Assembly: GCF_001426585.1 (NCBI RefSeq)
Contig: NZ_LMEI01000013.1
Span: forward strand, 357,328 to 421,327
Reading direction: 5' to 3'
Origin: Streptomyces sp. Root431
Lineage (GTDB): Bacteria > Actinomycetota > Actinomycetes > Streptomycetales > Streptomycetaceae
Length of the DNA stretch: 64,000 bases
Shown: positions 50,760-59,356 of the stretch, piece after piece
How positions within the stretch are numbered: position 1 is the first letter of the stretch
Layout: each line of letters begins with the position of its first letter
Made by a program: the position numbers and the translations under genes
The notes under the pieces: model-generated
Told to the model about the DNA's origin: nothing
Databases searched by the model: none
Seen by the model: the letters and a program-made list of their open reading frames with translations, nothing else

Positions 50760-51557
50760 ATGCGCTTCACCGACACCCTCGCCACCCGGCTCTACTTCGA
50801 GGACCGGGGCAGCGGCCCCGCGCTCCTCCTCGTCCACGGCCACCCCTTCGACCACACGATGTGGCAGCCCCAGATCGACCGTTTCTCGCTCACGCACCGG
50901 GTGATCGCCCCCGACCTGCGCGGCTACGGCATCACCCCGCTCGGCGCGATGCCCGAGGTCACCGGCCTCGGCGACTTCGCCGAGGACCTCGTCACCCTCC
51001 TCGACGACCTGGGGATCGAGGAGGCCGTCGTCGCCGGCCTCTCCATGGGCGGCCAGATCGCCATGGAGCTCCACCGCCGCCACCCCGAGCGCGTCCGCGG
51101 CCTCGTCCTCGCCGACACCTTCCCCGCCGCCGAGACCGAGGAGGGCAAGGCCGTGCGGAACGCCATGGCCGACCGGCTGCTCAAGGAGGGGATGCAGGGG
51201 TACGCCGACGAGGTCCTGGACCGGATGGTCGCCCCGTACAACACCCATGCCGCGCCGCACGTCCACCGCATGATGTGCGCGACCGACCCCGCAGGCGCCG
51301 CGGCGGCCCTGCGGGGCCGGGCCGAGCGACCCGACTACCGCGAGTCGCTCACCACCGTCGCCGTCCCCGCGCTCGTCGTGGTCGGCCGGGACGACACGTA
51401 CACGCCGGTCGAGGACGCGGAGGAGATGCACGCGCTGCTGCCCGACTCCACGCTCGCCGTGATCGAGCGGGCCGCGCACCTGCCCAACCTGGAACGGCCC
51501 GAGGAATTCGACGCCGTACTCGACTCCTACCTTCGCTCACTCGTTCGGCTCAACTGA
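50760..51557 (+). CDS. Alpha/beta-fold hydrolase
   Basis: 265-residue hydrolase. The nucleophile elbow is GLSMGGQ near residue 97, the acid is in VVVGRDDTYTP and the histidine in AAHLPNLERP; the oxyanion strand is LLVHGHPFDHTMW. Typical of esterases, lactonases and haloperoxidase-like enzymes; the substrate is unknown. The ATG begins 6 nt after TAGCCT, so the mRNA is probably leaderless. It is divergent from the MocR-RidA operon and its promoter overlaps the MocR repeats, so MocR may control it. Confidence 0.92.
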   Translation: MRFTDTLATRLYFEDRGSGPALLLVHGHPFDHTMWQPQIDRFSLTHRVIAPDLRGYGITPLGAMPEVTGLGDFAEDLVTLLDDLGIEEAVVAGLSMGGQIAMELHRRHPERVRGLVLADTFPAAETEEGKAVRNAMADRLLKEGMQGYADEVLDRMVAPYNTHAAPHVHRMMCATDPAGAAAALRGRAERPDYRESLTTVAVPALVVVGRDDTYTPVEDAEEMHALLPDSTLAVIERAAHLPNLERPEEFDAVLDSYLRSLVRLN

Positions 51558-51594
51558 AAGTTCGGAATCGTACGATCGCTCCCACGATGGGGTC

Positions 51595-52020
51595 ATGAGC
51601 CAGAACACAGCACCCCGCAAGCCGAGCACCGCCGGAGCCTGGGCCAGCGGCGGCACCCTCTTCGCCGGTGTCCTCATGCTGGTCACGGGATTCATGGACG
51701 TCTTCCAGGGCATCGCCGGGATCGCCGAGGACGACGTCTACACCCGGGTCGGCGACTACGTCTTCAAGTTCAACCTCACCACCTGGGGCTGGATCCACCT
51801 GATCCTCGGCGTCATCCTCGCCATCGCCGGCTACGGCATCCTCAAGGGCGCCGAGTGGGGACGGGTCGCCGGCATCGCGCTGGCCTCCCTCAACGTCCTC
51901 TTCCAGTTCCTCTTCCTGCCGTACCAGCCGTGGTGGGCGCTCTTCTCCATGGCCATCTCGATCTTCGTGATCTGGGCGCTGGCCACGGACGACGCCTACG
52001 GCCGCGACGAGAAGTTCTGA
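51595..52020 (+). CDS. DUF7144 family membrane protein
   Basis: 141-residue protein with four membrane helices (GTLFAGVLMLVTGFMDVFQG; WGWIHLILGVILAIAGYGIL; VAGIALASLNVLFQFLF; WWALFSMAISIFVIWALA). The GWIHLILG and F.QF.FLPY.PWW motifs are those of the actinobacterial DUF7144 family, whose function is unknown. The ATG follows TGGGGTC. The lipoprotein gene begins 11 nt after its stop, so the two are probably co-transcribed. Confidence 0.87.
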   Translation: MSQNTAPRKPSTAGAWASGGTLFAGVLMLVTGFMDVFQGIAGIAEDDVYTRVGDYVFKFNLTTWGWIHLILGVILAIAGYGILKGAEWGRVAGIALASLNVLFQFLFLPYQPWWALFSMAISIFVIWALATDDAYGRDEKF

Positions 52021-52031
52021 GGCGGCGGCCC

Positions 52032-52463
52032 ATGCGACGCACCGCGGGACTCACCCTCGCCCTCGCCGCCACGACGGCCCTCGCCCTCACCGGCTGCGAC
52101 ACCATCGCGGACACGGCCGGGGACGTCGTCTCCTCCGCGACGGCCGCCGTCGCCTCGGCGGCCGAGGAGAAGATGAACGAGGTCAAGGACGGGGTGAACG
52201 CCACCGCCGACGTGAAGGCGGGGGAGACGAGCACCGACGGGGACCGCACGGTCGCCGAGATCACGGCGACCAACCCGAAGGACAAGAACGCCGACTACAC
52301 GATCATGGTCAACTTCCGTGACGACGGCGGGAATCTGCTCGACTCGGTCGTCCTGAACATCAACGGCGTCGAGCCGGGAGCCTCCAAGTCCGGTACGGCC
52401 CGCAGCAATCGGACGCTCTCGGGCGCAACCACCGCGGAAATCGCACAGGCTTTGCGACACTGA
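52032..52463 (+). CDS. Putative lipoprotein (FxLYD-like)
   Basis: 143-residue exported lipoprotein: RRTAGLTLALAATTALALTGC is a lipoprotein signal with lipobox LTGC and lipidated Cys near residue 22. An Ala/Val-rich linker follows, then a beta-rich domain (RTVAEITATNPKDKNADYTI, VNFRDDGGNLLDSVVLNING) resembling the FxLYD extracytoplasmic domain. It probably sits on the outer face of the membrane; the role is unknown. It lies 11 nt after the DUF7144 gene. Confidence 0.8.
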   Translation: MRRTAGLTLALAATTALALTGCDTIADTAGDVVSSATAAVASAAEEKMNEVKDGVNATADVKAGETSTDGDRTVAEITATNPKDKNADYTIMVNFRDDGGNLLDSVVLNINGVEPGASKSGTARSNRTLSGATTAEIAQALRH

Positions 52464-52468
52464 AGGAC

Positions 52469-53497
52469 GTGGACCGAGCCCTGACCGCCGAGCCCGTGGC
52501 CGGCAATTCCGCGAACGACTCCGCGACGCACTCCGAACCGCCCCTCCGGCCCAGGCGCCGTCCCGCCGCCTGGGCCGCCGGGCTGCTCCTGGTCGTCCCC
52601 GCCGTCATCAGCGCCTGCCGCCTCCTCGACACCGACGGGATCAGCCCCGTACCGCAGCTGCTCTCCGTGCTGCCCTGGCTCTCCGTGCCCGCCGGGCTCG
52701 CCGTGCTCCTCGCCGCCTTCGCCGGCCGGCGCGCGCTCACGCTGCTCGCCGTCGTCGTCCTCGGCGCGGTCGGCTGGAGCTCCCTGCCGTACATGCCGCA
52801 GCTCGTCATGTCCTCCGGGCTGCCGATCACCCGGGTCACCGTCCTCGCCGCCAACGTCGAGTACGGCCAGGCCACCGGGGCACTGACCGAGGCGATCCGG
52901 CGCGAGAACCCGCAGCTCGTGTTCGTCTCCGAGTGCGACACCGCCTGCGGACGCGCCCTGACCACGGCCTTCGCCACCGAACTCCCCCACCACGCCTCGG
53001 TCGACGCGGGCGGGGCCTCCGGCTCCGTCCTGCTGAGCGCCTACCCGCTCACCGACCGGCGGGTCATCCCGGCGGTGATGGGCATGCCGGGCGCCACCGC
53101 CGAGATCGGCGGCATGCCCGTACGCCTCCAACTCGCCCACCCGCTGCCGCCGGTGCCCGGCCAGGTGGACGCGTGGAAGCGGGAGCTCGGCCGGATCGCG
53201 GACGCCGCCCGGGACGAGCCCGGCCCCCTGCTGCTCGCCGGGGACTTCAACGCCTCCCAGGACCACGCCGCCTTCCGCAGGATCCTGGACGTCGGCCACC
53301 TCTTGGACTCCGCCCGCCTCGCGGACACGAGCCGCACGCCGACCTGGCCCATGGAAGGCCCCCTGCCGCCGTTCGCCCAGATCGACCACGTCCTGGTCAG
53401 CAGGAACTTCACCGTCCGGAACATCCGCTTCCTCGACCTCGCCGGCTCCGACCACCGGGCCGTCCTCACCTCTCTCGACCTGCGCGGAGAGCGCTGA
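52469..53497 (+). CDS. Endonuclease/exonuclease/phosphatase family membrane protein
   Basis: 342-residue protein. Three N-terminal membrane helices (residues about 33-110) are followed by an endonuclease/exonuclease/phosphatase fold: VLAANVEYGQ, GPLLLAGDFNASQDH (catalytic Asp-Asn), and GSDHRAVLTSL at the end. This layout is typical of Streptomyces membrane-anchored phosphodiesterase-like proteins with an extracytoplasmic catalytic domain. The usual first-metal glutamate is seen as VSECD. The start is a GTG 5 nt after the lipoprotein stop. Confidence 0.87.
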   Translation: MDRALTAEPVAGNSANDSATHSEPPLRPRRRPAAWAAGLLLVVPAVISACRLLDTDGISPVPQLLSVLPWLSVPAGLAVLLAAFAGRRALTLLAVVVLGAVGWSSLPYMPQLVMSSGLPITRVTVLAANVEYGQATGALTEAIRRENPQLVFVSECDTACGRALTTAFATELPHHASVDAGGASGSVLLSAYPLTDRRVIPAVMGMPGATAEIGGMPVRLQLAHPLPPVPGQVDAWKRELGRIADAARDEPGPLLLAGDFNASQDHAAFRRILDVGHLLDSARLADTSRTPTWPMEGPLPPFAQIDHVLVSRNFTVRNIRFLDLAGSDHRAVLTSLDLRGER

Positions 53498-53515
53498 TCC
53501 GCCACGCTTGAATGC

Positions 53516-53758
53516 ATGGACAACGAGGAGATCCTGGGCGACATCGGCGCCCTCGTCGAGGAGGAACGCGCCCTGCGGCAGCGTGCGGGCACGGGCGGCC
53601 TCCCCCCGGAGGAACGCGCCCGGCTCGCCGACCTTGAGGTCAGGCTCGACCAGTGCTGGGACCTGCTGCGCCAGCGCCGTGCGAAGGCCGAATTCGGCGA
53701 GGACCCGGACACGGCCGCCCTCCGCCCGGCCTCGGAGGTCGAGTCCTACCGCAACTGA
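53516..53758 (+). CDS. DUF2630 family protein
   Basis: 80-residue acidic coiled-coil-like protein: DNEEILGDIGALVEEERALR, then LADLEVRLDQCWDLLRQRRA and PASEVESYRN, the DUF2630 pattern common in actinobacteria. The function is unknown. It follows the endonuclease-like gene by 18 bp; TTGAAT just upstream may be a -10 box of its own. Confidence 0.88.
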   Translation: MDNEEILGDIGALVEEERALRQRAGTGGLPPEERARLADLEVRLDQCWDLLRQRRAKAEFGEDPDTAALRPASEVESYRN

Positions 53759-53831
53759 CGCCTGCCCCTGCCCTCCTGAATCCCTGCGCGCCGCGCTTCG
53801 TCGAGTGCGCCCCGTGCGCCGCTCCAGGCAG

Positions 53832-53935
53832 TGGCGCCACGATGAGGAGCCCACGCCCACCATGGCGCCATTCATGGCACCACAGGCGCCATGAATGGTT
53901 TCCAATGGCGCCACGCGTGTGCCATGATGGCGCCA
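53832..53935. promoter_or_regulatory. Array of TGGCGCCA palindromes upstream of the GtrA-like gene
   Basis: Copies of the 8-bp palindrome TGGCGCCA start at 53832, 53863, 53906 and 53928, and a one-base variant (AGGCGCCA) at 53884. The last four starts are 21-22 bp apart, two helical turns. The last copy ends in the start codon at 53935. Some copies extend to ATGGCGCCAT and neighbouring CCATTCATGG and CCATGAATGG are inverted copies. The layout suggests cooperative binding of a dimeric regulator covering promoter and start. Confidence 0.7.
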
Positions 53936-54426
53936 TGAGTGAGAAACCCGGCGCCATCACCGCGTTCGCCCGCTTCGTGCTCTGCGGGGGCGGGGTGGGG
54001 ATCGCCTCCAGCTTCGCCGTCACCGGCCTCGCCTCCTGGATCCCCTGGTTCCTGGCCAACGCCCTGATAGCCATGGCCTCCACGCTCCTCTCCACCGAAC
54101 TGCACGCCCGCTTCACCTTCGGCAAGGGCGGGCGCGCCACCTGGCGCCAGCACACGCAGTCGGCCGGATCGGCCGTGGCCGCGTACGCGGTGACCTGCCT
54201 GGCGATGTTCCTGCTCCAGCAACTGGTGGCCGCGCCCGGCGCGAAGCTCGAACAGGTCGTCTACCTGTCCGCCTCCGCGCTCGCCGGTGCCGCGCGGTTC
54301 GCGGTGCTGCGCCTCGTCGTCTTCGCACGGAACCGCTCGCGCGCCACGACCTCCGCCCGCCCGGTGCACACGACGGTCACCGCCGCCGCCCCCGCCGACC
54401 GATCGGCGCTCTGCCGCGCCGCCTGA
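53935..54426 (+). CDS. GtrA-like small membrane protein
   Basis: 163-residue protein with four membrane segments (FARFVLCGGGVGIASSFAV; WFLANALIAMASTLLSTEL; SAVAAYAVTCLAMFLLQQL; QVVYLSASALAGAARFAVL) and a HARFTFGKGG loop between the second and third. This is the arrangement of GtrA-type proteins, which are linked to movement of lipid-linked sugars, although similarity is modest. The tail is basic then Ala/Thr-rich. The ATG overlaps the last TGGCGCCA palindrome, so binding there would block transcription or translation. Confidence 0.7.
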   Translation: MSEKPGAITAFARFVLCGGGVGIASSFAVTGLASWIPWFLANALIAMASTLLSTELHARFTFGKGGRATWRQHTQSAGSAVAAYAVTCLAMFLLQQLVAAPGAKLEQVVYLSASALAGAARFAVLRLVVFARNRSRATTSARPVHTTVTAAAPADRSALCRAA

Positions 54427-54475
54427 CGCCCCGTCGAGGACTCGGGTCCGCGAGGCCGCGACGTAAGTTGGGGAC

Positions 54476-56425
54476 ATGGCACGCCCCGCTCGGCCCGTAC
54501 GGCTCTCCCCGCCCACCTGGCTCACGGCCGGGCTCAAGCCCGCCCCCACCCCCATCCCCTGGGCCGCCGTCCTCCGCGCGTCCGTCGCGCTCTCCGCGCC
54601 GATCGCCGTCGGACTCGCCGTCGAGCAGCCCGTCTACGGCGCCCTCGTCTCCATGGGCGCCCTCTCCGGCGTCATCGGCGACACCGCCGACGCGTACCGG
54701 ATGCGGATCTTCAACATCGCCGTGCCGCAGCTCTTCGGCGCCCTCGGCGTCACCCTCGGCACCCTCGTCTTCGGCCACGGCTGGATCGCCGTCGCCGCCG
54801 TCACCCTCGTCGCGCTCGTCTCCGGGATGATCTCCTCGATCGGCGCGGTCGCCTCCGTCTCGGGACTGCTGCTCCTCCTCAACTGCGTGGTCGGCGCGGG
54901 CCTCCCCATGCCCGGACCGTGGTGGAAGGCACCCCTGCTCCTCGGCGTCGGCGGACTCTTCGTCCTCCTCCTCTCCCTCCTCGGCTGGCCCCTGCGCCGC
55001 ACCGCCCCCGAACGCACCGCCGTCGCCGACACCTACCGGGCCGTCGCCGAGCTCTACGAGGCCGCCGGCACCCCCACGTACGACGAGCAGCGCCACGCCG
55101 TCACCGCCTCCCTCAACCAGTCCTACGACCTGGTCCTCGCCCGCCGCGCCCGCCAGCACGGCCGCGCCCCGCACCTCGTCCGGCTGCTCGCCCAGCTCAA
55201 CGCCCTCGTCCCGCTCCTGGAAGCCGCCCCCGCCGCCCAGCTCCGCGTCCGGCTCATCGGCCCGCTGCCCGCCGCGATCCCCGCGGCCGTACGGGAGCTC
55301 GCCGACGCCGTCGAGGAGGGCCGCACCGGCACCCCCGTCCTCGACCTGCCCGCGCCCGAGCGGCCCGCGGAGAAGGCCGTCGACCACGCCGTGCGCTACG
55401 CGGCGACCGTCGTCCACAAGGCGGAGCCCGACCCGTACAACGTCGACGACCGCCTCGGCCGCCCCGCCGCACTCCGCGTCCGGGCCCGCAGGGCCGCCCG
55501 CGCCGTCCTGCTCTCCGAGGCCTCCTGGCGGTACGGGCTGCGGCTCGCGCTCTGCATCGGCCTCGCCCAGGCCCTCGTCTCGCTGATCGCCGTCCCCCGC
55601 TCCTACTGGGTCGCGCTCACCGTCACCTTCGTCATGAAGCCCGACTTCGGCTCGGTCTTCTCCCGGGCCGTCCTCCGCGCCTTCGGCACCGCCGCAGGAC
55701 TCGTCCTCGCCGCGCTCGTCCTCTCCGAAGTCCCGCGCGGCTGGTGGGACGTGCCCGTGATGGTCGTCCTCGCCGCCCTGATCCCGGCCTTCTCGGCGAA
55801 GGGGTACGCCTTCCAGACCGCGGCCATCACCCCGGTCATCCTGCTGCTCTCCGACATGCTCAACCACCAGGGCTTCGACCTCGTCCTGCCCCGCCTCTAC
55901 GACTCGCTCATCGGCTGCGCGATCACCCTGGTCGCCGGCTACCTCCTCTGGCCCGAGTCCTGGCACACCCGCATCGGCGACCGGCTCGCGGACGCCGTCG
56001 CCGACACCGCCGCGTACGTGAACGGCGCCTTCTCGGGCGACGACAGGACCGCCCGGCACCGGGCCCGGCGGAAGCTCTACCGCGACCTGTCGACCGTCCG
56101 CTCCGAATTCCAGCGCGCCCTGACCGAACCGCCGCCCACCGGCCCTCGCGCCGCCGCCTGGTGGCCGCTCGTCGTCGCCGTCGAGCGGATCGTCGACGCG
56201 ACGACCGCGGCCCGGATCCGCGTCGACCACGGCGCCCCGGCCCCCGAGCCCGCCGAGGTCGCCGCCGTGGAGCGCGAGTTGCGCGAGCTCTCCGACGGAC
56301 TGCGCTCCACCGACACGCTCGTGGAGGTCCGCGTGGAGCTCCCCGGCGACGAGAGCGGAGTCCTCGCGCCGCTCCGCCAGGAGGTCCTCGCGGCCCGCGC
56401 CATCGCCGGTCCCGACCTGCGGTAA
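54476..56425 (+). CDS. FUSC-family (fusaric-acid-resistance-like) membrane protein
   Basis: 649-residue protein with two blocks of membrane helices, about residues 25-165 and 345-480, separated and followed by long cytoplasmic helical regions. This is the FUSC/aromatic-acid exporter architecture. The second block contains YWVALTVTFVMKPDFGSVFSRAVLRAFGT, the family's main signature (shown in part: VTFVMKPDFGSV). It probably exports aromatic acids or affects the envelope. TAAGTT lies 6 nt before the ATG, which suggests a leaderless mRNA. Confidence 0.88.
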   Translation: MARPARPVRLSPPTWLTAGLKPAPTPIPWAAVLRASVALSAPIAVGLAVEQPVYGALVSMGALSGVIGDTADAYRMRIFNIAVPQLFGALGVTLGTLVFGHGWIAVAAVTLVALVSGMISSIGAVASVSGLLLLLNCVVGAGLPMPGPWWKAPLLLGVGGLFVLLLSLLGWPLRRTAPERTAVADTYRAVAELYEAAGTPTYDEQRHAVTASLNQSYDLVLARRARQHGRAPHLVRLLAQLNALVPLLEAAPAAQLRVRLIGPLPAAIPAAVRELADAVEEGRTGTPVLDLPAPERPAEKAVDHAVRYAATVVHKAEPDPYNVDDRLGRPAALRVRARRAARAVLLSEASWRYGLRLALCIGLAQALVSLIAVPRSYWVALTVTFVMKPDFGSVFSRAVLRAFGTAAGLVLAALVLSEVPRGWWDVPVMVVLAALIPAFSAKGYAFQTAAITPVILLLSDMLNHQGFDLVLPRLYDSLIGCAITLVAGYLLWPESWHTRIGDRLADAVADTAAYVNGAFSGDDRTARHRARRKLYRDLSTVRSEFQRALTEPPPTGPRAAAWWPLVVAVERIVDATTAARIRVDHGAPAPEPAEVAAVERELRELSDGLRSTDTLVEVRVELPGDESGVLAPLRQEVLAARAIAGPDLR

Positions 56426-56810
56426 ACCTCCCCCGAGGGGCGTACGGAAGGACTTACCGGCGGTCACGGAACGGAACCTTCCCCACCGCCGTTACCGAAC
56501 GCCACCCGGGCGACTACGATGCGCTCGATCTCACCGATATTCGCCGGGATTCACAGCGCTACCCCGTGATCCGCGCCCGCCGCCGTCGCGCAACCGACCC
56601 GGCGGACGGGCCACTTCACCCTGCCGCCACCGCACCACGATCGCACCGCCCTACCACCGCACCACGAACGCCTTGACGCACCACAGCACCACAGCACCAC
56701 AGCACCACGAATGCCCTACCGCACCACCGCACCACCAACGCCTTGACGCACCACCGCACCACCGCACCACCAGCCCCGCCCCTCACCCCCCGCGCCCCGA
56801 GGACTCCGCC
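56426..56810. other. Intergenic region with CACCAC-type repeats
   Basis: This 385-bp gap between the FUSC and APC permease genes has no recognised gene. Positions 56628-56773 are a run of (C/A)GCACCAC and CGCACCAC repeats and contain the longer unit AACGCCTTGACGCACCAC twice (near 56667 and 56737). The left part includes lower-GC sequence that may hold the permease promoter. Confidence 0.65.
56628..56773. repeat. CACCAC/GCACCAC tandem repeats
   Basis: Many 8-9 bp units (GCACCACCG, CAGCACCAC) in tandem with two copies of an approximately 70-bp higher-order unit that includes AACGCCTTGACGCACCAC. The block is strand-asymmetric (C/A against G/T). Confidence 0.8.
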
Positions 56811-58289
56811 ATGCGCACCACCCACAGCAGAGGGCTCCAGCCCAATGTCCTCGGCACGTTCGACACGATCGTGATGGCCGTGGCGGGCAGCGCGCCCGCC
56901 TACTCGCTGGCCGCGACCACCGCCGTCCTCTTCGGCGCGGTCGGCTTCGCCGGACCCGCCGCCCTGCTCTACTGCGCGATACCGATGCTCGGCATCGTGC
57001 TCGCCTACGCCCGCCTCGGCCGCATCGACGTCAACGCCGGTGCCGGCTACTCCTGGGTGGGCCGCACGCTCCACCCCTTCCTCGGCTTCCTCTCCGGCTG
57101 GGCGCTCGTCTTCGCCGCCACCGTCTTCATGGTGGCGGGCTCGCTCCCCGCCGGCTCCCTCACGCTCTCCCTGATCGACCCGGACCTCGCCGACAACACC
57201 CCGCTCGCGGCGGCCGTCGGCGCCGGCTGGTTCCTGATGATGCTGCTCGTCGTCCTGGGCGGCGCCCGCCTCACCGTACGGGCCCAACTCGTCATGTCCG
57301 GCGTCGAAATGGTCATCCTCATCGGCTTCGTCCTCGCCGCCGTCCTGCACCGGGGCCGGGCCACCGCCTTCGACTGGTCCTGGTTCGGCCTCGGCCAGTT
57401 CGACGGCCCCCAGGGCTTCGCCGCCGGCGCCCTCATCGCCGCGTTCTACTACTGGGGCTGGGACGTCACCAGCAACCTCAGCGAGGAGACCCGGAACAGC
57501 CGCCGCACGGCGGGACTCGCCGCGCTCGTCGGCGTCGGCTTCGTCTTCGTCCTCTTCGAGGCCTTCACCGTCGCCGTGAACGTCCTGCTGACCGCCGAGG
57601 AGATCCGCACCGCCGGACCCAACGTCCTCGCCGTCCTCGGCCAGGAGATCTGGCCCGGTGTCGGCGGCAAGCTCCTCGTCGTGGCCGTCGTCCTGTCGAC
57701 CGTCGCCACCCTGGAGACCACCCTCCTCCAGGTCACCCGCTCGCTCTTCGCGATGGGCCGCGACCGGACCCTGCCCGCCGCGCTCGGCACCGTGCACCGC
57801 CGCTGGAACACCCCGTGGGTCGCGATCGCCACCGTCGGCGGCGCCGCGCTCCTCATGTTCGTCGCCGCCGCGACCGCCGAGTCCGTCCAGCGGATCCTCA
57901 GCGACGCCGTCGCCGCGATCGGCCTCCAGATCGCGTTCTACTACGGCCTCGCGGGCATCGCCGCCGTCGTCGCGTACAAGTCGCTCCTGCTGCGCTCCGT
58001 ACGGAACTTCGTCCTCGGCGGCCTGTGGCCGCTGCTCGGCTCCGGCTTCATGCTCTGGTGCTTCGTCGAGTCCCTCGGCGAACTCTCCACCACCGCCCTC
58101 ACCATCGGCCTCGGCGGGCTGCTCCTCGGCGTCGTGCCGCTGCTCGTGTACTGGCGGAAGGGCAGCGACTACTACCGCCCCGCCCGCCTGGACGCGGTCC
58201 GCGCGCTCGCCGCCACCGAGGACTCCGGCCCCGCCACCCCGCGCGCCCGCACCGGCGCCCACGACAAGAGCTACGCCACCGACTTCTGA
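56811..58289 (+). CDS. APC-family amino acid permease
   Basis: 492-residue transporter with about 12 membrane helices. VLGTFDTIVMAVAGSAPAYSL at helix 1, FYYWGWDVTSNLSEETRNSRR at helix 6 and LETTLLQVTRSLFAMGRDRTLP at helix 8 are standard for the amino acid-polyamine-organocation superfamily. The substrate is unknown; it is not of the GadC branch seen at 17359. The ATG at 56811 with GAGGA upstream is chosen; the longer frame from 56673 only translates the CACCAC repeat. The next gene starts 40 bp downstream. Confidence 0.88.
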   Translation: MRTTHSRGLQPNVLGTFDTIVMAVAGSAPAYSLAATTAVLFGAVGFAGPAALLYCAIPMLGIVLAYARLGRIDVNAGAGYSWVGRTLHPFLGFLSGWALVFAATVFMVAGSLPAGSLTLSLIDPDLADNTPLAAAVGAGWFLMMLLVVLGGARLTVRAQLVMSGVEMVILIGFVLAAVLHRGRATAFDWSWFGLGQFDGPQGFAAGALIAAFYYWGWDVTSNLSEETRNSRRTAGLAALVGVGFVFVLFEAFTVAVNVLLTAEEIRTAGPNVLAVLGQEIWPGVGGKLLVVAVVLSTVATLETTLLQVTRSLFAMGRDRTLPAALGTVHRRWNTPWVAIATVGGAALLMFVAAATAESVQRILSDAVAAIGLQIAFYYGLAGIAAVVAYKSLLLRSVRNFVLGGLWPLLGSGFMLWCFVESLGELSTTALTIGLGGLLLGVVPLLVYWRKGSDYYRPARLDAVRALAATEDSGPATPRARTGAHDKSYATDF

Positions 58290-58329
58290 GCACCCACGAG
58301 ACCGTAGTAGAACGCGATCTGGAGGTCCC

Positions 58330-59319
58330 ATGGCCGTACGCCGCCGCTCCGCGCGCACGGCGCGAGCGGAGCGCTTCGCGCCCGACTTCGACCCGGACTT
58401 CGGCGACCGCGCCCTCACCGAGGCGCGCCACGACATCGTCATCGGCCGCTGGCAGGGAGTCCGCGACCTGCTCGCCGCCACCGGCGACGACTGGGCACGC
58501 CGCACCCACCGGATACGGCTCCTCTCGCACGCCGCCGCGGGCAGCTCCACCGTCGAGACCTGGCGGGCGGCCGAGCCCGGCAACCCCGACGCCGCCGTGC
58601 TGCGCGCCGCGACCGAGGTCGTCCGGGTCTTCGACGCGGCCATCGCGGCCGGCCGGGGAGCGGCCGTCGAGCGGGGCCGGATCGACGCCGCCGTCGACGC
58701 CTGCCGGGGCGCGGCCGAAGCGGCGCCCGCCGACCCCATGCCCTGGGTGTCCCTGCTGTCGGTGGCCAGGCTGTACGAGGGCGGGGTGGCCCGCCGCGAA
58801 CTGCGCCACTGGTTCGACGAGTTGCGGCGCCGCGACCCGTACAACACCGAGGGCCACATCCAGGTGCTGCGCTACTGGTCGGCGCGGTGGCACGGCACGC
58901 ACGGCAGCATGTACGACTTCGCGCGCGACGCGGCGGGCGTGGCGCCGCCCGGCTCCCCACTGCCGGTCCTGGTGCAGGTCGCCCGGGTCGAGGAGTACCG
59001 CTACATCGCGGACGGGGCACTCGGCCGGGGTCCCGTGCGGGGCTTCGACCAGCACTGGAAGCACGAGCTGGCGGTGACGGAGCTGCGCCGCACGTACGCG
59101 CGCTGGATCGGCGGCAGGGAGCCGGACCGCCCGGTGGCGCCGGAGGAGGTCGGGGACCTCCATTTCCTCGCGCACGCGGCCTGTTACGCGGGCCAGGTGG
59201 AGATCGCCCGCGAGCTGCTCGGGATGCTCGGCGCGCGGGCGGCGTGGGTGCCGTGGGCGTACACGGGGGACCCGGAGGAGCAGTTCGTACGGTTCAGGGA
59301 GGGCCTGGGAGTGGAGTAA
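58330..59319 (+). CDS. Hypothetical protein, helix-rich, unknown function
   Basis: 329-residue soluble protein that I do not recognise. It is Arg/Ala-rich and mostly helical, with repeat-like blocks (LTEARHDIVIGRWQGVRDLL; PADPMPWVSLLSVARLYEGG; GQVEIARELLGMLGARAAW) that could be TPR-like. A clear GGAGG lies 6 nt before the ATG. It follows the permease by 40 bp and may be co-transcribed. Similar proteins occur in many Streptomyces genomes without assigned role. Confidence 0.75.
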   Translation: MAVRRRSARTARAERFAPDFDPDFGDRALTEARHDIVIGRWQGVRDLLAATGDDWARRTHRIRLLSHAAAGSSTVETWRAAEPGNPDAAVLRAATEVVRVFDAAIAAGRGAAVERGRIDAAVDACRGAAEAAPADPMPWVSLLSVARLYEGGVARRELRHWFDELRRRDPYNTEGHIQVLRYWSARWHGTHGSMYDFARDAAGVAPPGSPLPVLVQVARVEEYRYIADGALGRGPVRGFDQHWKHELAVTELRRTYARWIGGREPDRPVAPEEVGDLHFLAHAACYAGQVEIARELLGMLGARAAWVPWAYTGDPEEQFVRFREGLGVE

Positions 59320-59356
59320 GGCTTACGGGCTCCACCCCCGGACCCTCCCCGCGTCA

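Noticed and set aside
56673-56810. His/Thr/Pro-rich N-terminal extension of the APC permease
   Set aside because: It only translates the CACCAC repeats; the ATG at 56811 has a good ribosome site and begins the transporter fold.
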